Source: Liolophura sinensis (taxonomy: Eukaryota; Mollusca; Polyplacophora; Chitonida; Chitonidae). Taken from it: a stretch of 64,000 nucleotides of DNA. Below are positions 25,101 to 38,915 of the stretch, one piece after another. Location of the stretch: positions 1 through 64,000 of the forward strand of contig NW_027018023.1 in assembly GCF_032854445.1 (NCBI RefSeq), read 5' to 3'. The notes beneath the pieces were generated by a model. The model had not been told where the DNA came from and did no database searches. It worked only from the letters and a program-made list of their open reading frames with translations. Every line of letters begins with the position of its first letter. Position 1 is the stretch's first letter. The position numbers were made by a program, and so were the translations under genes.

Positions 25101-26858
25101 AAGATAAACTCAATGTCTTTATCTACATGTAGAAAAACCACACCATTTTTATATAAAAAACACAAGGTACTTGATACAGTCTGCTGTAAAAAGTACAATT
25201 GAACACTGACCCACATCAATAAGGTGCCAAAAGATGCGCAATTGGGCCAGGCATCTCCTGGTGTTGAAAAATTGGAAATTTCCTTGGTTTCCATGGAGTA
25301 AGAGCCGTTGCTGGGCACGTGATTTTGACATAATTGATGATTCAATTGTGGCTACAGCCAAAAGTATTGGTCGGAGAGCAACGCGGTTTGCACCATTCGA
25401 TTTCTCGTCACAAAATACGTCGGATTAGCCTCTTACCAGCAGCATTGGAACATTTTTTCCACTTTTGGATTTTTGCCTGGTCCTTTTGCTAATTGAAATC
25501 GGCTACATGTACTATGTACAATCGCGACTGGTCATTACTATATTCAACTTTTGATTATAAGTTATGTGCCCTTCGGTAGCCCAGAAGATGTCAAATCTTT
25601 GGGCCAAGCCCATTTAACTCACCCAGCAAATGTCTTACTTCTAAGTCGAAGATAAACTCAATGTCTTTATCTACATGTAGAAAAACCACACCATTTTTAT
25701 ATAAAAACCACAAGGTACTTGATACAGTCTGCTGTAAAAAGTACAATTGAACACTGACCCACATCAATAAGGTGCCAAAAGATGCGCAATTGGGTCAGGC
25801 ATCTCCAGGTGTTGAAAAATTGCAAATTTCCTTGGTTTCCATGGAGTAAGAGCCGTTGCTGGGCACGTGATTTTGACATAAATGATGATTCAATTGTGGC
25901 TACAGCCAAAAGTATTGGTCGGAGAGCAACGCGGTTTGCACCATTCGATTTCTCGTCACAAAATACGTCGGATTAGCCTCTTACCAGCAGCATTGGAACA
26001 TTTTTTCCACTTTTGGATTTTTGCCTGGTCCTTTTGCTAATTGAAATCGGCTACATGTACTATGTACAATCGCGACTGGTCATTACTATATTCAACTTTT
26101 GATTATAAGTTATGTGCCCTTCGGTAGCCCAGAAGATGTCAAATCTTTGGGCCAAGCCCATTTAACTCACCCAGCAAATGTCTTACTTCTAAGTCGAAGA
26201 TAAACTTAATCTCTTTATCTACATGTAGAAAAACCACACCATTTTTATATAAAAAACACAAGGTACTTGATACAGTCTGCTGTAAAAAGTACAATTGAAC
26301 ACTGACCCACATCAATAAGGTGCCAAAAGATGCGCAATTGGGTCAGGCATCTCCAGGTGTTGAAAAATTGCAAATTTCCTTGGTTTCCATGGAGTAAGAG
26401 CCGTTGCTGGGCACGTGATTTTGACATAAATGATGATTCAATTGTGGCTACAGCCAAAAGTATTGGTCGGAGAGCAACGCGGTTTGCACCATTCGATTTC
26501 TCGTCACAAAATACGTCGGATTAGCCTCTTACCAGCAGCATTGGAACATTTTTTCCACTTTTGGATTTTTGCCTGGTCCTTTTGCTAATTGAAATCGGCT
26601 ACATGTACTATGTACAATCGCGACTGGTCATTACTATATTCAACTTTTGATTATAAGTTATGTGCCCTTCGGTAGCCCAGAAGATGTCAAATCTTTGGGC
26701 CAAGCCCATTTAACTCACCCAGCAAATGTCTTACTTCTAAGTCGAAGATAAACTTAATCTCTTTATCTACATGTAGAAAAACCACACCATTTTTATATAA
26801 AAAACACAAGGTACTTGATACAGTCTGCTGTAAAAAGTACAATTGAACACTGACCCAC
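19186..26858 (+). repeat. HOR tail block, unit B (M36-M49)
   Basis: It matches the tail of unit A at every marker I compared, including T292 (19477), T13 (21391), the shared C (20621) and CTGCAG (24707). M37-M49 have exactly the same total length (7,124 bp) as M14-M26. The one length difference is an added C near 19606 in M36. Confidence 0.88.
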
Positions 26859-29800
26859 ATCAATAAGGTGCCAAAAGATGCGCAATTGGGTCAGGCATCT
26901 CCAGGTGTTGAAAAATTACAAATTTCCTTGGTTTCCATGGAGTAAGAGCCGTTGCTGGGCACGTGATTTTGACATAAATGATGATTCAATTGTGGCTACA
27001 GCCAAAAGTATTGGTCGGAGAGCAACGCGGTTTGCACCATTCGATTTCTCGTCACAAAATACGTCGGATTAGCCTCTTACCAGCAGCATTGGAACATTTT
27101 TTCCACTTTTGGATTTTTGCCTGGTCCTTTTGCTAATTGAAATCGGCTACATGTACTATGTACAATCGCGACTGGTCATTACTATATTCAACTTTTGATT
27201 ATAAGTTATGTGCCCTTCGGTAGCCCAGAAGATGTCAAATCTTTGGGCCAAGCCCATTTAACTCACCCAGCAAATGTCTTACTTCTAAGTCGAAGATAAA
27301 CTCAATGTCTTTATCTACATGTAGAAAAACCACACCATTTTTATATAAAAAACACAAGGTACTTGATACAGTCTGCTGTAAAAAGTACAATTGAACACTG
27401 ACCCACATCAATAAGGTGCCAAAAGATGCGCAATTGGGTCAGGCATCTGCAGCTGTTGAAAAATTGTAAATTTCCTTGGTTTCCATGGAGTAAGAGCCGT
27501 TGCTGGGCACGTGATTTTGACATAATTGATGATTCAATTGTGGCTACAGCCAAAAGTATTGGTCGGAGAGCAACGCGGTTTGCACCATTCGATTTCTCGT
27601 CACAAAATACGTCGGATTAGCCTCTTACCAGCAGCATTGGAACATTTTTTCCACTTTTGGATTTTTGCCTGGTCCTTTTGCTAATTGAAATCGGCTACAT
27701 GTACTATGTACAATCGCGACTGGTCATTACTATATTCAACTTTTGATTATAAGTTATGTGCCCTTCGGTAGCCCAGAAGACGTCAAATCTTTGGGCCAAG
27801 CCCATTTAACTCACCCAGCAAATGTCTTACTTCTAAGTCGAAGATAAACTCAATGTCTTTATCTACATGTAGAAAAACCACACCATTTTTATATAAAAAA
27901 CACAAGGTACTTGATACAGTCTGCTGTTAAAAGTACAATTGAACACTGACCCACATCAATAAGGTGCCAAAAGATGCGCAGTTGGGCCAGGCATCTCCAG
28001 GTGTTGAAAAATTGTAAATTTCCTTGGTTTCCATGGAGTAAGAGCCGTTGCTGGGCACGTGATTTTGACATAATTGATGATTCAATTGTGGCTACAGCCA
28101 AAAGTATTGGTCGGAGAGCAACGCGGTTTGCACCATTCGATTTCTCGTCACAAAATACGTCGGATTAGCCTCTTACCAGCAGCATTGGAACAGTTTTTCC
28201 ACTTTTGCATTTTTGCCTGGTCCTTTTTGCTAATTGAAATCGGCTACATGTACTATGTACAATCGCGACTGGTCATTACTATATTCAACTTTTGATTATA
28301 AGTTATGTGCCCTTCGGTAGCCCAGAAGATGTCAAATCTTTGGGCCAAGCCCATTTAACTCACCCAGCAAATGTCTTACTTCTAAGTCGAAGATAAACTC
28401 AATGTCTTTATCTACATGTAGAAAAACCACACCATTTTTATATAAAAAACACAAGGTACTTGATACAGTCTGCTGTAAAAAGTACAATTGAACACTGACC
28501 CACATCAATAAGGTGCCAAAAGATGCGCAATTGGGTCAGGCATCTCCAGCTGTTGAAAAATTGCAAATTTCCTTGGTTTCCATGGAGTAAGAGCCGTTGC
28601 TGGGCACGTGATTTTGACATAAATGATGATTCAATTGTGGCTACAGCCAAAAGTATTGGTCGGAGAGCAACGCGGTTTGCACCATTCGATTTCTCGTCAC
28701 AAAATACGTCGGATTAGCCTCTTACCAGCACGATTGGAGCATTTTTTTTACTTTTGGATTTTTGCCTGGTCCTTTTGCTAATTGAAATCGGCTACATGTA
28801 CTATGTACCATCGCGACTGGTCATTACTATATTCAACTTTTGATTATAAGTTATGTGCCCTTCGGTAGCCCAGAAGACGTCAAATCTTTGGGCCAAGCCC
28901 ATTTAACTCACCCAGCAAATGTCTTACTTCTAAGTCGAAGATAAACTCAATGTCTTTATCTACATGTAGAAAAACCACACCATTTTTATATAAAAAACAC
29001 AAGGTACTTGATACAGTCTGCTGTAAAAAGTACAATTGAACACTGACCCACATCAATAAGGTGCCAAAAGATGCGCAATTGGGTCAGGCATCTCCAGCTG
29101 TTGAAAAATTGCAAATTTCCTTGGTTTCCATGGAGTAAGAGCCGTTGCTGGGCACGTGATTTTGACATAAATGATGATTCAATTGTGGCTACAGCCAAAA
29201 GTATTGGTCGGAGAGCAACGCGGTTTGCACCATTCGATTTCTCGTCACAAAATACGTCGGATTAGCCTCTTACCAGCACGATTGGAGCATTTTTTTTACT
29301 TTTGGATTTTTGCCTGGTCCTTTTGCTAATTGAAATCGGCTACATGTACTATGTACCATCGCGACTGGTCATTACTATATTCAACTTTTGATTATAAGTT
29401 ATGTGCCCTTCGGTAGCCCAGAAGACGTCAAATCTTTGGGCCAAGCCCATTTAACTCACCCAGCAAATGTCTTACTTCTAAGTCGAAGATAAACTCAATG
29501 TCTTTATCTACATGTAGAAAAACCACACCATTTTTATATAAAAAACACAAGGTACTTGATACAGTCTGCTGTAAAAAGTACAATTGAACACTGACCCACA
29601 TCAATAAGGTGCCAAAAGATGCGCAATTGGGCCAGGCATCTCCAGGTGTTGAAAAATTGTAAATTTCCTTGGTTTCCATGGAGTAAGAGCCGTTGCTGGG
29701 CACGTGATTTTGACATAATTGATGATTCAATTGTGGCTACAGCCAAAAGTATTGCTCGGAGAGCAACGCGGTTTGCACCATTCGATTTCTCGTCACAAAA

Positions 29801-30147
29801 TACGTCGGATTAGCCTCTTACCAGCAGCATGAGAACATTTTTTCCACTTTTGGATATTTGCCTGGTCCTTTTGATAATTGAAATCGGCTACATGTACTAT
29901 GTACAATCGCGACTGGTCATTACTATATTCATCTTTTGATTATAAGTTATGTGCCCTTCGGTAGCCCAGAAGATGTCAAATCTTTGGGCCAAGCCCATTT
30001 AACTCACCCAGCAAATGTCTTACTTCTAAGTCGAAGATAAACTTAATTTCTTTATCTACATGTAGAAAAACCACACCATTTTTATATAAAAACCACAAGG
30101 TACTTGATACAGTCTGCTGTAAAAAGTACAATTGAACACTGACCCAC
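26859..30147 (+). repeat. HOR head block, unit C (M50-M55)
   Basis: It matches the head of unit B at every marker I checked, including the cttaatttc ending of its sixth monomer, except that it lacks the added A of unit B. The one extra base in the block is the T that is constitutive in the third monomer of every head. Confidence 0.88.
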
Positions 30148-33100
30148 ATCAATAAGGTGCCAAAAGATGCGCAATTGGGTCAGGCATCTGCAGCTGTTGA
30201 AAAATTGCAAATTTCCTTGGTTTCCATGGAGTAAGAGCCGTTGCTGGGCACGTGATTTTGACATAAATGATGATTCAATTGTGGCTACAGCCAAAAGTAT
30301 TGGTCGGAGAGCAACGCGGTTTGCACCATTCGATTTCTCGTCACAAAATACGTCGGTTTAGCCTCTTACCAGCAGCATTGGAGCATTTTTTCCACTTTTG
30401 GATTTTTGCCTGGTCCTTTTGGTAATTGAAATCGGCTACATGTACTATGTACCATCGCGACTGGTCATTACTATATTCAACTTTTGATTATAAGTTATGT
30501 GCCCTTCGGTAGCCCAGAAGACGTCAAATCTTTGGGCCAAGCCCATTTCACTCACCCAGCAAATGTCTTACTTCTAAGTCGAAGATAAACTTAATCTCTT
30601 TATCTACATGTAGAAAAACCACACCATTTTTATATAAAAAACACAAGGTACTTGATACAGTCTGCTGTAAAAAGTACAATTGAACACTGACCCACATCAA
30701 TAAGGTGCCAAAAGATGCGCAATTGGGTCAGGCATCTGCAGCTGTTGAAAAATTGTAAATTTCCTTGGTTTCCATGGAGTAAGAGCCGTTGCTGGGCACG
30801 TGATTTTGACATAAATGATGATTCAATTGTGGCTACAGCCAAAAGTATTGGTCGGAGAGCAACGCGGTTTGCACCATTCGATTTCTCGTCACAAAATACG
30901 TCGGATTAGCCTCTTACCAGCAGCATTGGAACATTTTTTCCACTTTTGGATTTTTGCCTGGTCCTTTTGCTAATTGAAATCGGCTACATGTACTATGTAC
31001 AATCGCGACTGGTCATTACTATATTCAACTTTTGATTATAAGTTATGTGCCCTTCGGTAGCCCAGAAGATGTCAAATCTTTGGGCCAAGCCCATTTAACT
31101 CACCCAGCAAATGTCTTACTTCTAAGTCGAAGATAAACTTAATGTCTTTATCTACATGTAGAAAAACCACACCATTTTTATATAAAAAACACAAGGTACT
31201 TGATACAGTCTGCTGTAAAAAGTACAATTGAACACTGACCCACATCAATAAGGTGCCAAAAGATGCGCAATTGGGTCAGGCATCTCCAGCTGTTGAAAAA
31301 TTGGAAATTTCCTTGGTTTCCATGGAGTAAGAGCCGTTGCTGGGCACGTGATTTTGACATAAATGATGATTCAATTGTGGCTACAGCCAAAAGTATTGGT
31401 CGGAGAGCAACGCGGTTTGCACCATTCGATTTCTCGTCACAAAATACGTCGGATTAGCCTCTTACCAGCACGATTGGAGCATTTTTTTTACTTTTGGATT
31501 TTTGCCTGGTCCTTTTGCTAATTGAAATCGGCTACATGTACTATGTACCATCGCGACTGGTCATTACTATATTCAACTTTTGATTATAAGTTATGTGCCC
31601 TTCGGTAGCCCAGAAGATGTCAAATCTTTGGGCCAAGCCCATTTAACTCACCCAGCAAATGTCTTACTTCTAAGTCGAAGATAAACTTAATCTCTTTATC
31701 TACATGTAGAAAAACCACACCATTTTTATATAAAAACCACAAGGTACTTGATACAGTCTGCTGTAAAAAGTACAATTGAACACTGACCCACATCAATAAG
31801 GTGCCAAAAGATGCGCAATTGGGTCAGGCATCTCCAGCTGTTGAAAAATTGGAAATTTCCTTGGTTTCCATGGAGTAAGAGCCGTTGCTGGGCACGTGAT
31901 TTTGACATAAATGATGATTCAATTGTGGCTACAGCCAAAAGTATTGGTCGGAGAGCAACGCGGTTTGCACCATTCGATTTCTCGTCACAAAATACGTCGG
32001 ATTAGCCTCTTACCAGCACGATTGGAGCATTTTTTTTACTTTTGGATTTTTGCCTGGTCCTTTTGCTAATTGAAATCGGCTACATGTACTATGTACAATC
32101 GCGACTGGTCATTACTATATTCAACTTTTGATTATAAGTTATGTGCCCTTCGGTAGCCCAGAAGATGTCAAATCTTTGGGCCAAGCCCATTTAACTCACC
32201 CAGCAAATGTCTTACTTCTAAGTCGAAGATAAACTCAATGTCTTTATCTACATGTAGAAAAACCACACCATTTTTATATAAAAAACACAAGGTACTTGAT
32301 ACAGTCTGCTGTAAAAAGTACAATTGAACACTGACCCACATCAATAAGGTGCCAAAAGATGCGCAATTGGGTCAGGCATCTCCAGGTGTTGAAAAATTGG
32401 AAATTTCCTTGGTTTCCATGGAGTAAGAGCCGTTGCTGGGCACGTGATTTTGACATAAATGATGATTCAATTGTGGCTACAGCCAAAAGTATTGGTCGGA
32501 GAGCAACGCGGTTTGCACCATTCGATTTCTCGTCACAAAATACGTCAGATTAGCCTCTTACCAGCAGCATTGGAACATTTTTTCCACTTTTGGATTTTTG
32601 CCTGGTCCTTTTGCTAATTGAAATCGGCTACATGTACTATGTACAATCGCGACTGGTCATTACTATATTCAACTTTTGATTATAAGTTATGTGCCCTTCG
32701 GTAGCCCAGAAGATGTCAAATCTTTGGGCCAAGCCCATTTAACTCACCCAGCAAATGTCTTACTTCTAAGTCGAAGATAAACTCAATGTCTTTATCTACA
32801 TGTAGAAAAACCACACCATTTTTATATAAAAAACACAAGGTACTTGATACAGTCTGCTGTAAAAAGTACAATTGAACACTGACCCACATCAATAAGGTGC
32901 CAAAAGATGCGCAATTGGGTCAGGCATCTCCAGCTGTTGAAAAATTGGAAATTTCCTTGGTTTCCATGGAGTAAGAGCCGTTGCTGGGCACGTGATTTTG
33001 ACATAAATGATGATTCAATTGTGGCTACAGCCAAAAGTATTGGTCGGAGAGCAACGCAGTTTGCACCATTCGATTTCTCGTCACAAAATACGTCGGATTA

Positions 33101-36100
33101 GCCTCTTACCAGCACGATTGGAGCATTTTTTTTACTTTTGGATTTTTGCCTGGTCCTTTTGCTAATTGAAATCGGCTACATGTACTATGTACCATCGCGA
33201 CTGGTCATTACTATATTCAACTTTTGATTATAAGTTATGTGCCCTTCGGTAGCCCAGAAGATGTCAAATCTTTGGGCCAAGCCCATTTAACTCACCCAGC
33301 AAATGTCTTACTTCTAAGTCGAAGATAAACTTAATCTCTTTATCTACATGTAGAAAAACCACACCATTTTTATATAAAAACCACAAGGTACTTGATACAG
33401 TCTGCTGTAAAAAGTACAATTGAACACTGACCCACATCAATAAGGTGCCAAAAGATGCGCAATTGGGTCAGGCATCTCCAGGTGTTGAAAAATTGCAAAT
33501 TTCCTTGGTTTCCATGGAGTAAGAGCCGTTGCTGGGCACGTGATTTTGACATAAATGATGATTCAATTGTGGCTACAGCCAAAAGTATTGGTCGGAGAGC
33601 AACGCGGTTTGCACCATTCGATTTCTCGTCACAAAATACGTCGGATTAGCCTCTTACCAGCAGCATTGGAACATTTTTTCCACTTTTGGATTTTTGCCTG
33701 GTCCTTTTGCTAATTGAAATCGGCTACATGTACTATGTACAATCGCGACTGGTCATTACTATATTCAACTTTTGATTATAAGTTATGTGCCCTTCGGTAG
33801 CCCAGAAGATGTCAAATCTTTGGGCCAAGCCCATTTAACTCACCCAGCAAATGTCTTACTTCTAAGTCGAAGATAAACTTAATCTCTTTATCTACATGTA
33901 GAAAAACCACACCATTTTTATATAAAAACCACAAGGTACTTGATACAGTCTGCTGTAAAAAGTACAATTGAACACTGACCCACATCAATAAGGTGCCTAA
34001 AGATGCGCAATTGGGTCAGGCATCTCCAGCTGTTGAAAAATTGCAAATTTCCTTGGTTTCCATGGAGTAAGAGCCGTTGCTGGGCACGTGATTTTGACAT
34101 AAATGATGATTCAATTGTGGCTACAGCCAAAAGTATTGGTCGGAGAGCAACGCGGTTTGCACCATTCGATTTCTCGTCACAAAATACGTCGGATTAGCCT
34201 CTTACCAGCACGATTGGAGCATTTTTTCCACTTTTGGATTTTTGCCTGGTCCTTTTGCTAATTGAAATCGGCTACATGTACTATGTACCATCGCGACTGG
34301 TCATTACTATATTCAACTTTTGATTATAAGTTATGTTCCCTTCGGTAGCCCAGAAGATGTCAAATCTTTGGGCCAAGCCCATTTAACTCACCCAGCAAAT
34401 GTCTTACTTCTAAGTCGAAGATAAACTTAATCTCTTTATCTACATGTAGAAAAACCACACCATTTTTATATAAAAACAACAAGGTACTTGATACAGTCTG
34501 CTGTAAAAAGTACAATTGAACACTGACCCACATCAATAAGGTGCCAAAAGATGCGCAATTGGGTCAGGCATCTCCAGGTGTTGAAAAATTGCAAATTTCC
34601 TTGGTTTCCATGGAGTAAGAGCCGTTGCTGGGCACGTGATTTTGACATAAATGATGATTCAATTGTGGCTACAGCCAAAAGTATTGGTCGGAGAGCAACG
34701 CGGTTTGCACCATTCGATTTCTCGTCACAAAATACGTCGGATTAGCCTCTTACCAGCAGCATTGGAACATTTTTTCCACTTTTGGATTTTTGCCTGGTCC
34801 TTTTGCTAATTGAAATCGGCTACATGTACTATGTACAATCGCGACTGGTCATTACTATATTCAACTTTTGATTATAAGTTATGTGCCCTTCGGTAGCCCA
34901 GAAGATGTCAAATCTTTGGGCCAAGCCCATTTAACTCACCCAGCAAATGTCTTACTTCTAAGTCGAAGATAAACTTAATCTCTTTATCTACATGTAGAAA
35001 AACCACACCATTTTTATATAAAAACCACAAGGTACTTGATACAGTCTGCTGTAAAAAGTACAATTGAACACTGACCCACATCAATAAGGTGCCAAAAGAT
35101 GCGCAATTGGGTCAGGCATCTCCAGGTGTTGAAAAATTGGAAATTTCCTTGGTTTCCATGGAGTAAGAGCCGTTGCTGGGCACGTGATTTTGACATAAAT
35201 GATGATTCAATTGTGGCTACAGCCAAAAGTATTGGTCGGAGAGCAACGCGGTTTGCACCATTCGATTTCTCGTCACAAAATACGTCGGATTAGCCTCTTA
35301 CCAGCAGCATTGGAACATTTTTTCCACTTTTGGATTTTTGCCTGGTCCTTTTGCTAATTGAAATCGGCTACATGTACTATGTACAATCGCGACTGGTCAT
35401 TACTATATTCAACTTTTGATTATAAGTTATGTGCCCTTCGGTAGCCCAGAAGATGTCAAATCTTTGGGCCAAGCCCATTTAACTCACCCAGCAAATGTCT
35501 TACTTCTAAGTCGAAGATAAACTTAATCTCTTTATCTACATGTAGAAAAACCACACCATTTTTATATAAAAACCACAAGGTACTTGATACAGTCTGCTGT
35601 AAAAAGTACAATTGAACACTGACCCACATCAATAAGGTGCCAAAAGATGCGCAATTGGGTCAGGCATCTCCAGGTGTTGAAAAATTGCAAATTTCCTTGG
35701 TTTCCATGGAGTAAGAGCCGTTGCTGGGCACGTGATTTTGACATAAATGATGATTCAATTGTGGCTACAGCCAAAAGTATTGGTCGGAGAGCAACGCGGT
35801 TTGCACCATTCGATTTCTCGTCACAAAATACGTCGGATTAGCCTCTTACCAGCAGCATTGGAACATTTTTTCCACTTTTGGATTTTTGCCTGGTCCTTTT
35901 GCTAATTGAAATCGGCTACATGTACTATGTACAATCGCGACTGGTCATTACTATATTCAACTTTTGATTATAAGTTATGTGCCCTTCGGTAGCCCAGAAG
36001 ATGTCAAATCTTTGGGCCAAGCCCATTTAACTCACCCAGCAAATGTCTTACTTCTAAGTCGAAGATAAACTTAATCTCTTTATCTACATGTAGAAAAACC

Positions 36101-36723
36101 ACACCATTTTTATATAAAAACAACAAGGTACTTGATACAGTCTGCTGTAAAAAGTACAATTGAACACTGACCCACATCAATAAGGTGCCAAAAGATGCGC
36201 AATTGGGTCAGGCATCTCCAGGTGTTGAAAAATTGGAAATTTCCTTGGTTTCCATGGAGTAAGAGCCGTTGCTGGGCACGTGATTTTGACATAAATGATG
36301 ATTCAATTGTGGCTACAGCCAAAAGTATTGGTCGGAGAGCAACGCGGTTTGCACCATTCGATTTCTCGTCACAAAATACGTCGGATTAGCCTCTTACCAG
36401 CAGCATTGGAACATTTTTTCCACTTTTGGATTTTTGCCTGGTCCTTTTGCTAATTGAAATCGGCTACATGTACTATGTACAATCGCGACTGGTCATTACT
36501 ATATTCAACTTTTGATTATAAGTTATGTGCCCTTCGGTAGCCCAGAAGATGTCAAATCTTTGGGCCAAGCCCATTTAACTCACCCAGCAAATGTCTTACT
36601 TCTAAGTCGAAGATAAACTCAATGTCTTTATCTACATATAGAAAAACCACACCATTTTTATATAAAAAACACAAGGTACTTGATACAGTCTGCTGTAAAA
36701 AGTACAATTGAACACTGACCCAC

Positions 36724-38367
36724 ATCAATAAGGTGCCAAAAGATGCGCAATTGGGTCAGGCATCTCCAGCTGTTGAAAAATTGCAAATTTCCTTGGTTTC
36801 CATGGAGTAAGAGCCGTTGCTGGGCACGTGATTTTGACATAAATGATGATTCAATTGTGGCTACAGCCAAAAGTATTGGTCGGAGAGCAACGCGGTTTGC
36901 ACCATTCGATTTCTCGTCACAAAATACGTCGGATTAGCCTCTTACCAGCACGATTGGAGCATTTTTTCCACTTTTGGATTTTTGCCTGGTCCTTTTGCTA
37001 ATTGAAATCGGCTACATGTACTATGTACCATCGCGACTGGTCATTACTATATTCAACTTTTGATTATAAGTTATGTGCCCTTCGGTAGCCCAGAAGATGT
37101 CAAATCTTTGGGCCAAGCCCATTTAACTCACCCAGCAAATGTCTTACTTCTAAGTCGAAGATAAACTTAATCTCTTTATCTACATGTAGAAAAACCACAC
37201 CATTTTTATATAAAAACCACAAGGTACTTGATACAGTCTGCTGTAAAAAGTACAATTGAACACTGACCCACATAAATAAGGTGCCAAAAGATGCGCAATT
37301 GGGTCAGGCATCTCCAGGTGTTGAAAAATTGCAAATTTCCTTGGTTTCCATGGAGTAAGAGCCGTTGCTGGGCACGTGATTTTGACATAAATGATGATTC
37401 AATTGTGGCTACAGCCAAAAGTATTGGTCGGAGAGCAACGCGGTTTGCACCATTCGATTTCTCGTCACAAAATACGTCGGATTAGCCTCTTACCAGCAGC
37501 ATTGGAACATTTTTTCCACTTTTGGATTTTTGCCTGGTCCTTTTGCTAATTGAAATCGGCTACATGTACTATGTACAATCGCGACTGGTCATTACTATAT
37601 TCAACTTTTGATTATAAGTTATGTGCCCTTCGGTAGCCCAGAAGATGTCAAATCTTTGGGCCAAGCCCATTTAACTCACCCAGCAAATGTCTTACTTCTA
37701 AGTCGAAGATAAACTTAATCTCTTTATCTACATGTAGAAAAACCACACCATTTTTATATAAAAACAACAAGGTACTTGATACAGTCTGCTGTAAAAAGTA
37801 CAATTGAACACTGACCCACATCAATAAGGTGCCAAAAGATGCGCAATTGGGTCAGGCATCTCCAGGTGTTGAAAAATTGCAAATTTCCTTGGTTTCCATG
37901 GAGTAAGAGCCGTTGCTGGGCACGTGATTTTGACATAAATGATGATTCAATTGTGGCTACAGCCAAAAGTATTGGTCGGAGAGCAACGCGGTTTGCACCA
38001 TTCGATTTCTCGTCACAAAATACGTCGGATTAGCCTCTTACCAGCAGCATTGGAACATTTTTTCCACTTTTGGATTTTTGCCTGGTCCTTTTGCTAATTG
38101 AAATCGGCTACATGTACTATGTACAATCGCGACTGGTCATTACTATATTCAACTTTTGATTATAAGTTATGTGCCCTTCGGTAGCCCAGAAGATGTCAAA
38201 TCTTTGGGCCAAGCCCATTTAACTCACCCAGCAAATGTCTTACTTCTAAGTCGAAGATAAACTCAATGTCTTTATCTACATGTAGAAAAACCACACCATT
38301 TTTATATAAAAAACACAAGGTACTTGATACAGTCTGCTGTAAAAAGTACAATTGAACACTGACCCAC
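36724..38367 (+). repeat. Extra copy of the M11-M12-M13 series (M68-M70)
   Basis: M68 has C47, agcacgatt, ccactt and the cttaatctc ending. M69 has A3 (cataaataag) and M70 ends in ctcaatgtc. This is the same succession as M11-M13 in unit A and M82-M84 later in unit C. The A3 mark occurs only in M12, M69 and M83 in the window. M70 lacks the T292 mark of M13, M36 and M84. Confidence 0.7.
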
Positions 38368-38915
38368 ATCAATAAGGTGCCAAAAGATGCGCAATTGGGT
38401 CAGGCATCTCCAGCTGTTGAAAAATTGCAAATTTCCTTGGTTTCCATGGAGTAAGAGCCGTTGCTGGGCACGTGATTTTGACATAAATGATGATTCAATT
38501 GTGGCTACAGCCAAAAGTATTGGTCGGAGAGCAACGCGATTTGCACCATTCGATTTCTCGTCACAAAATACGTCGGATTAGCCTCTTACCAGCACGATTG
38601 GAGCATTTTTTTTACTTTTGGATTTTTGCCTGGTCCTTTTGCTAATTGAAATCGGCTACATGTACTATGTACCATCGCGACTGGTCATTACTATATTCAA
38701 CTTTTGATTATAAGTTATGTGCCCTTCGGTAGCCCAGAAGATGTCAAATCTTTGGGCCAAGCCCATTTAACTCACCCAGCAAATGTCTTACTTCTAAGTC
38801 GAAGATAAACTTAATCTCTTTATCTACATGTAGAAAAACCACACCATTTTTATATAAAAACCACAAGGTACTTGATACAGTCTGCTGTAAAAAGTACAAT
38901 TGAACACTGACCCAC

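Larger units (their letters stand above)
14252..26858 (+). repeat. HOR unit B, 23 monomers
   Basis: The unit lies between two A60 marker monomers. Monomer starts are 14252, 14800, 15349, 15898, 16446, 16994, 17542, 18090, 18638, 19186, 19735, 20283, 20831, 21379, 21927, 22475, 23023, 23571, 24119, 24667, 25215, 25763 and 26311. The length is 23 x 548 + 3. Two of the extra bases are private to B: an added A in the run at 15266-15271 and an added C near 19606. It shares the head and tail with unit A but has only three monomers between them (M33-M35), two of which match unit C and not unit A. Confidence 0.9.
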
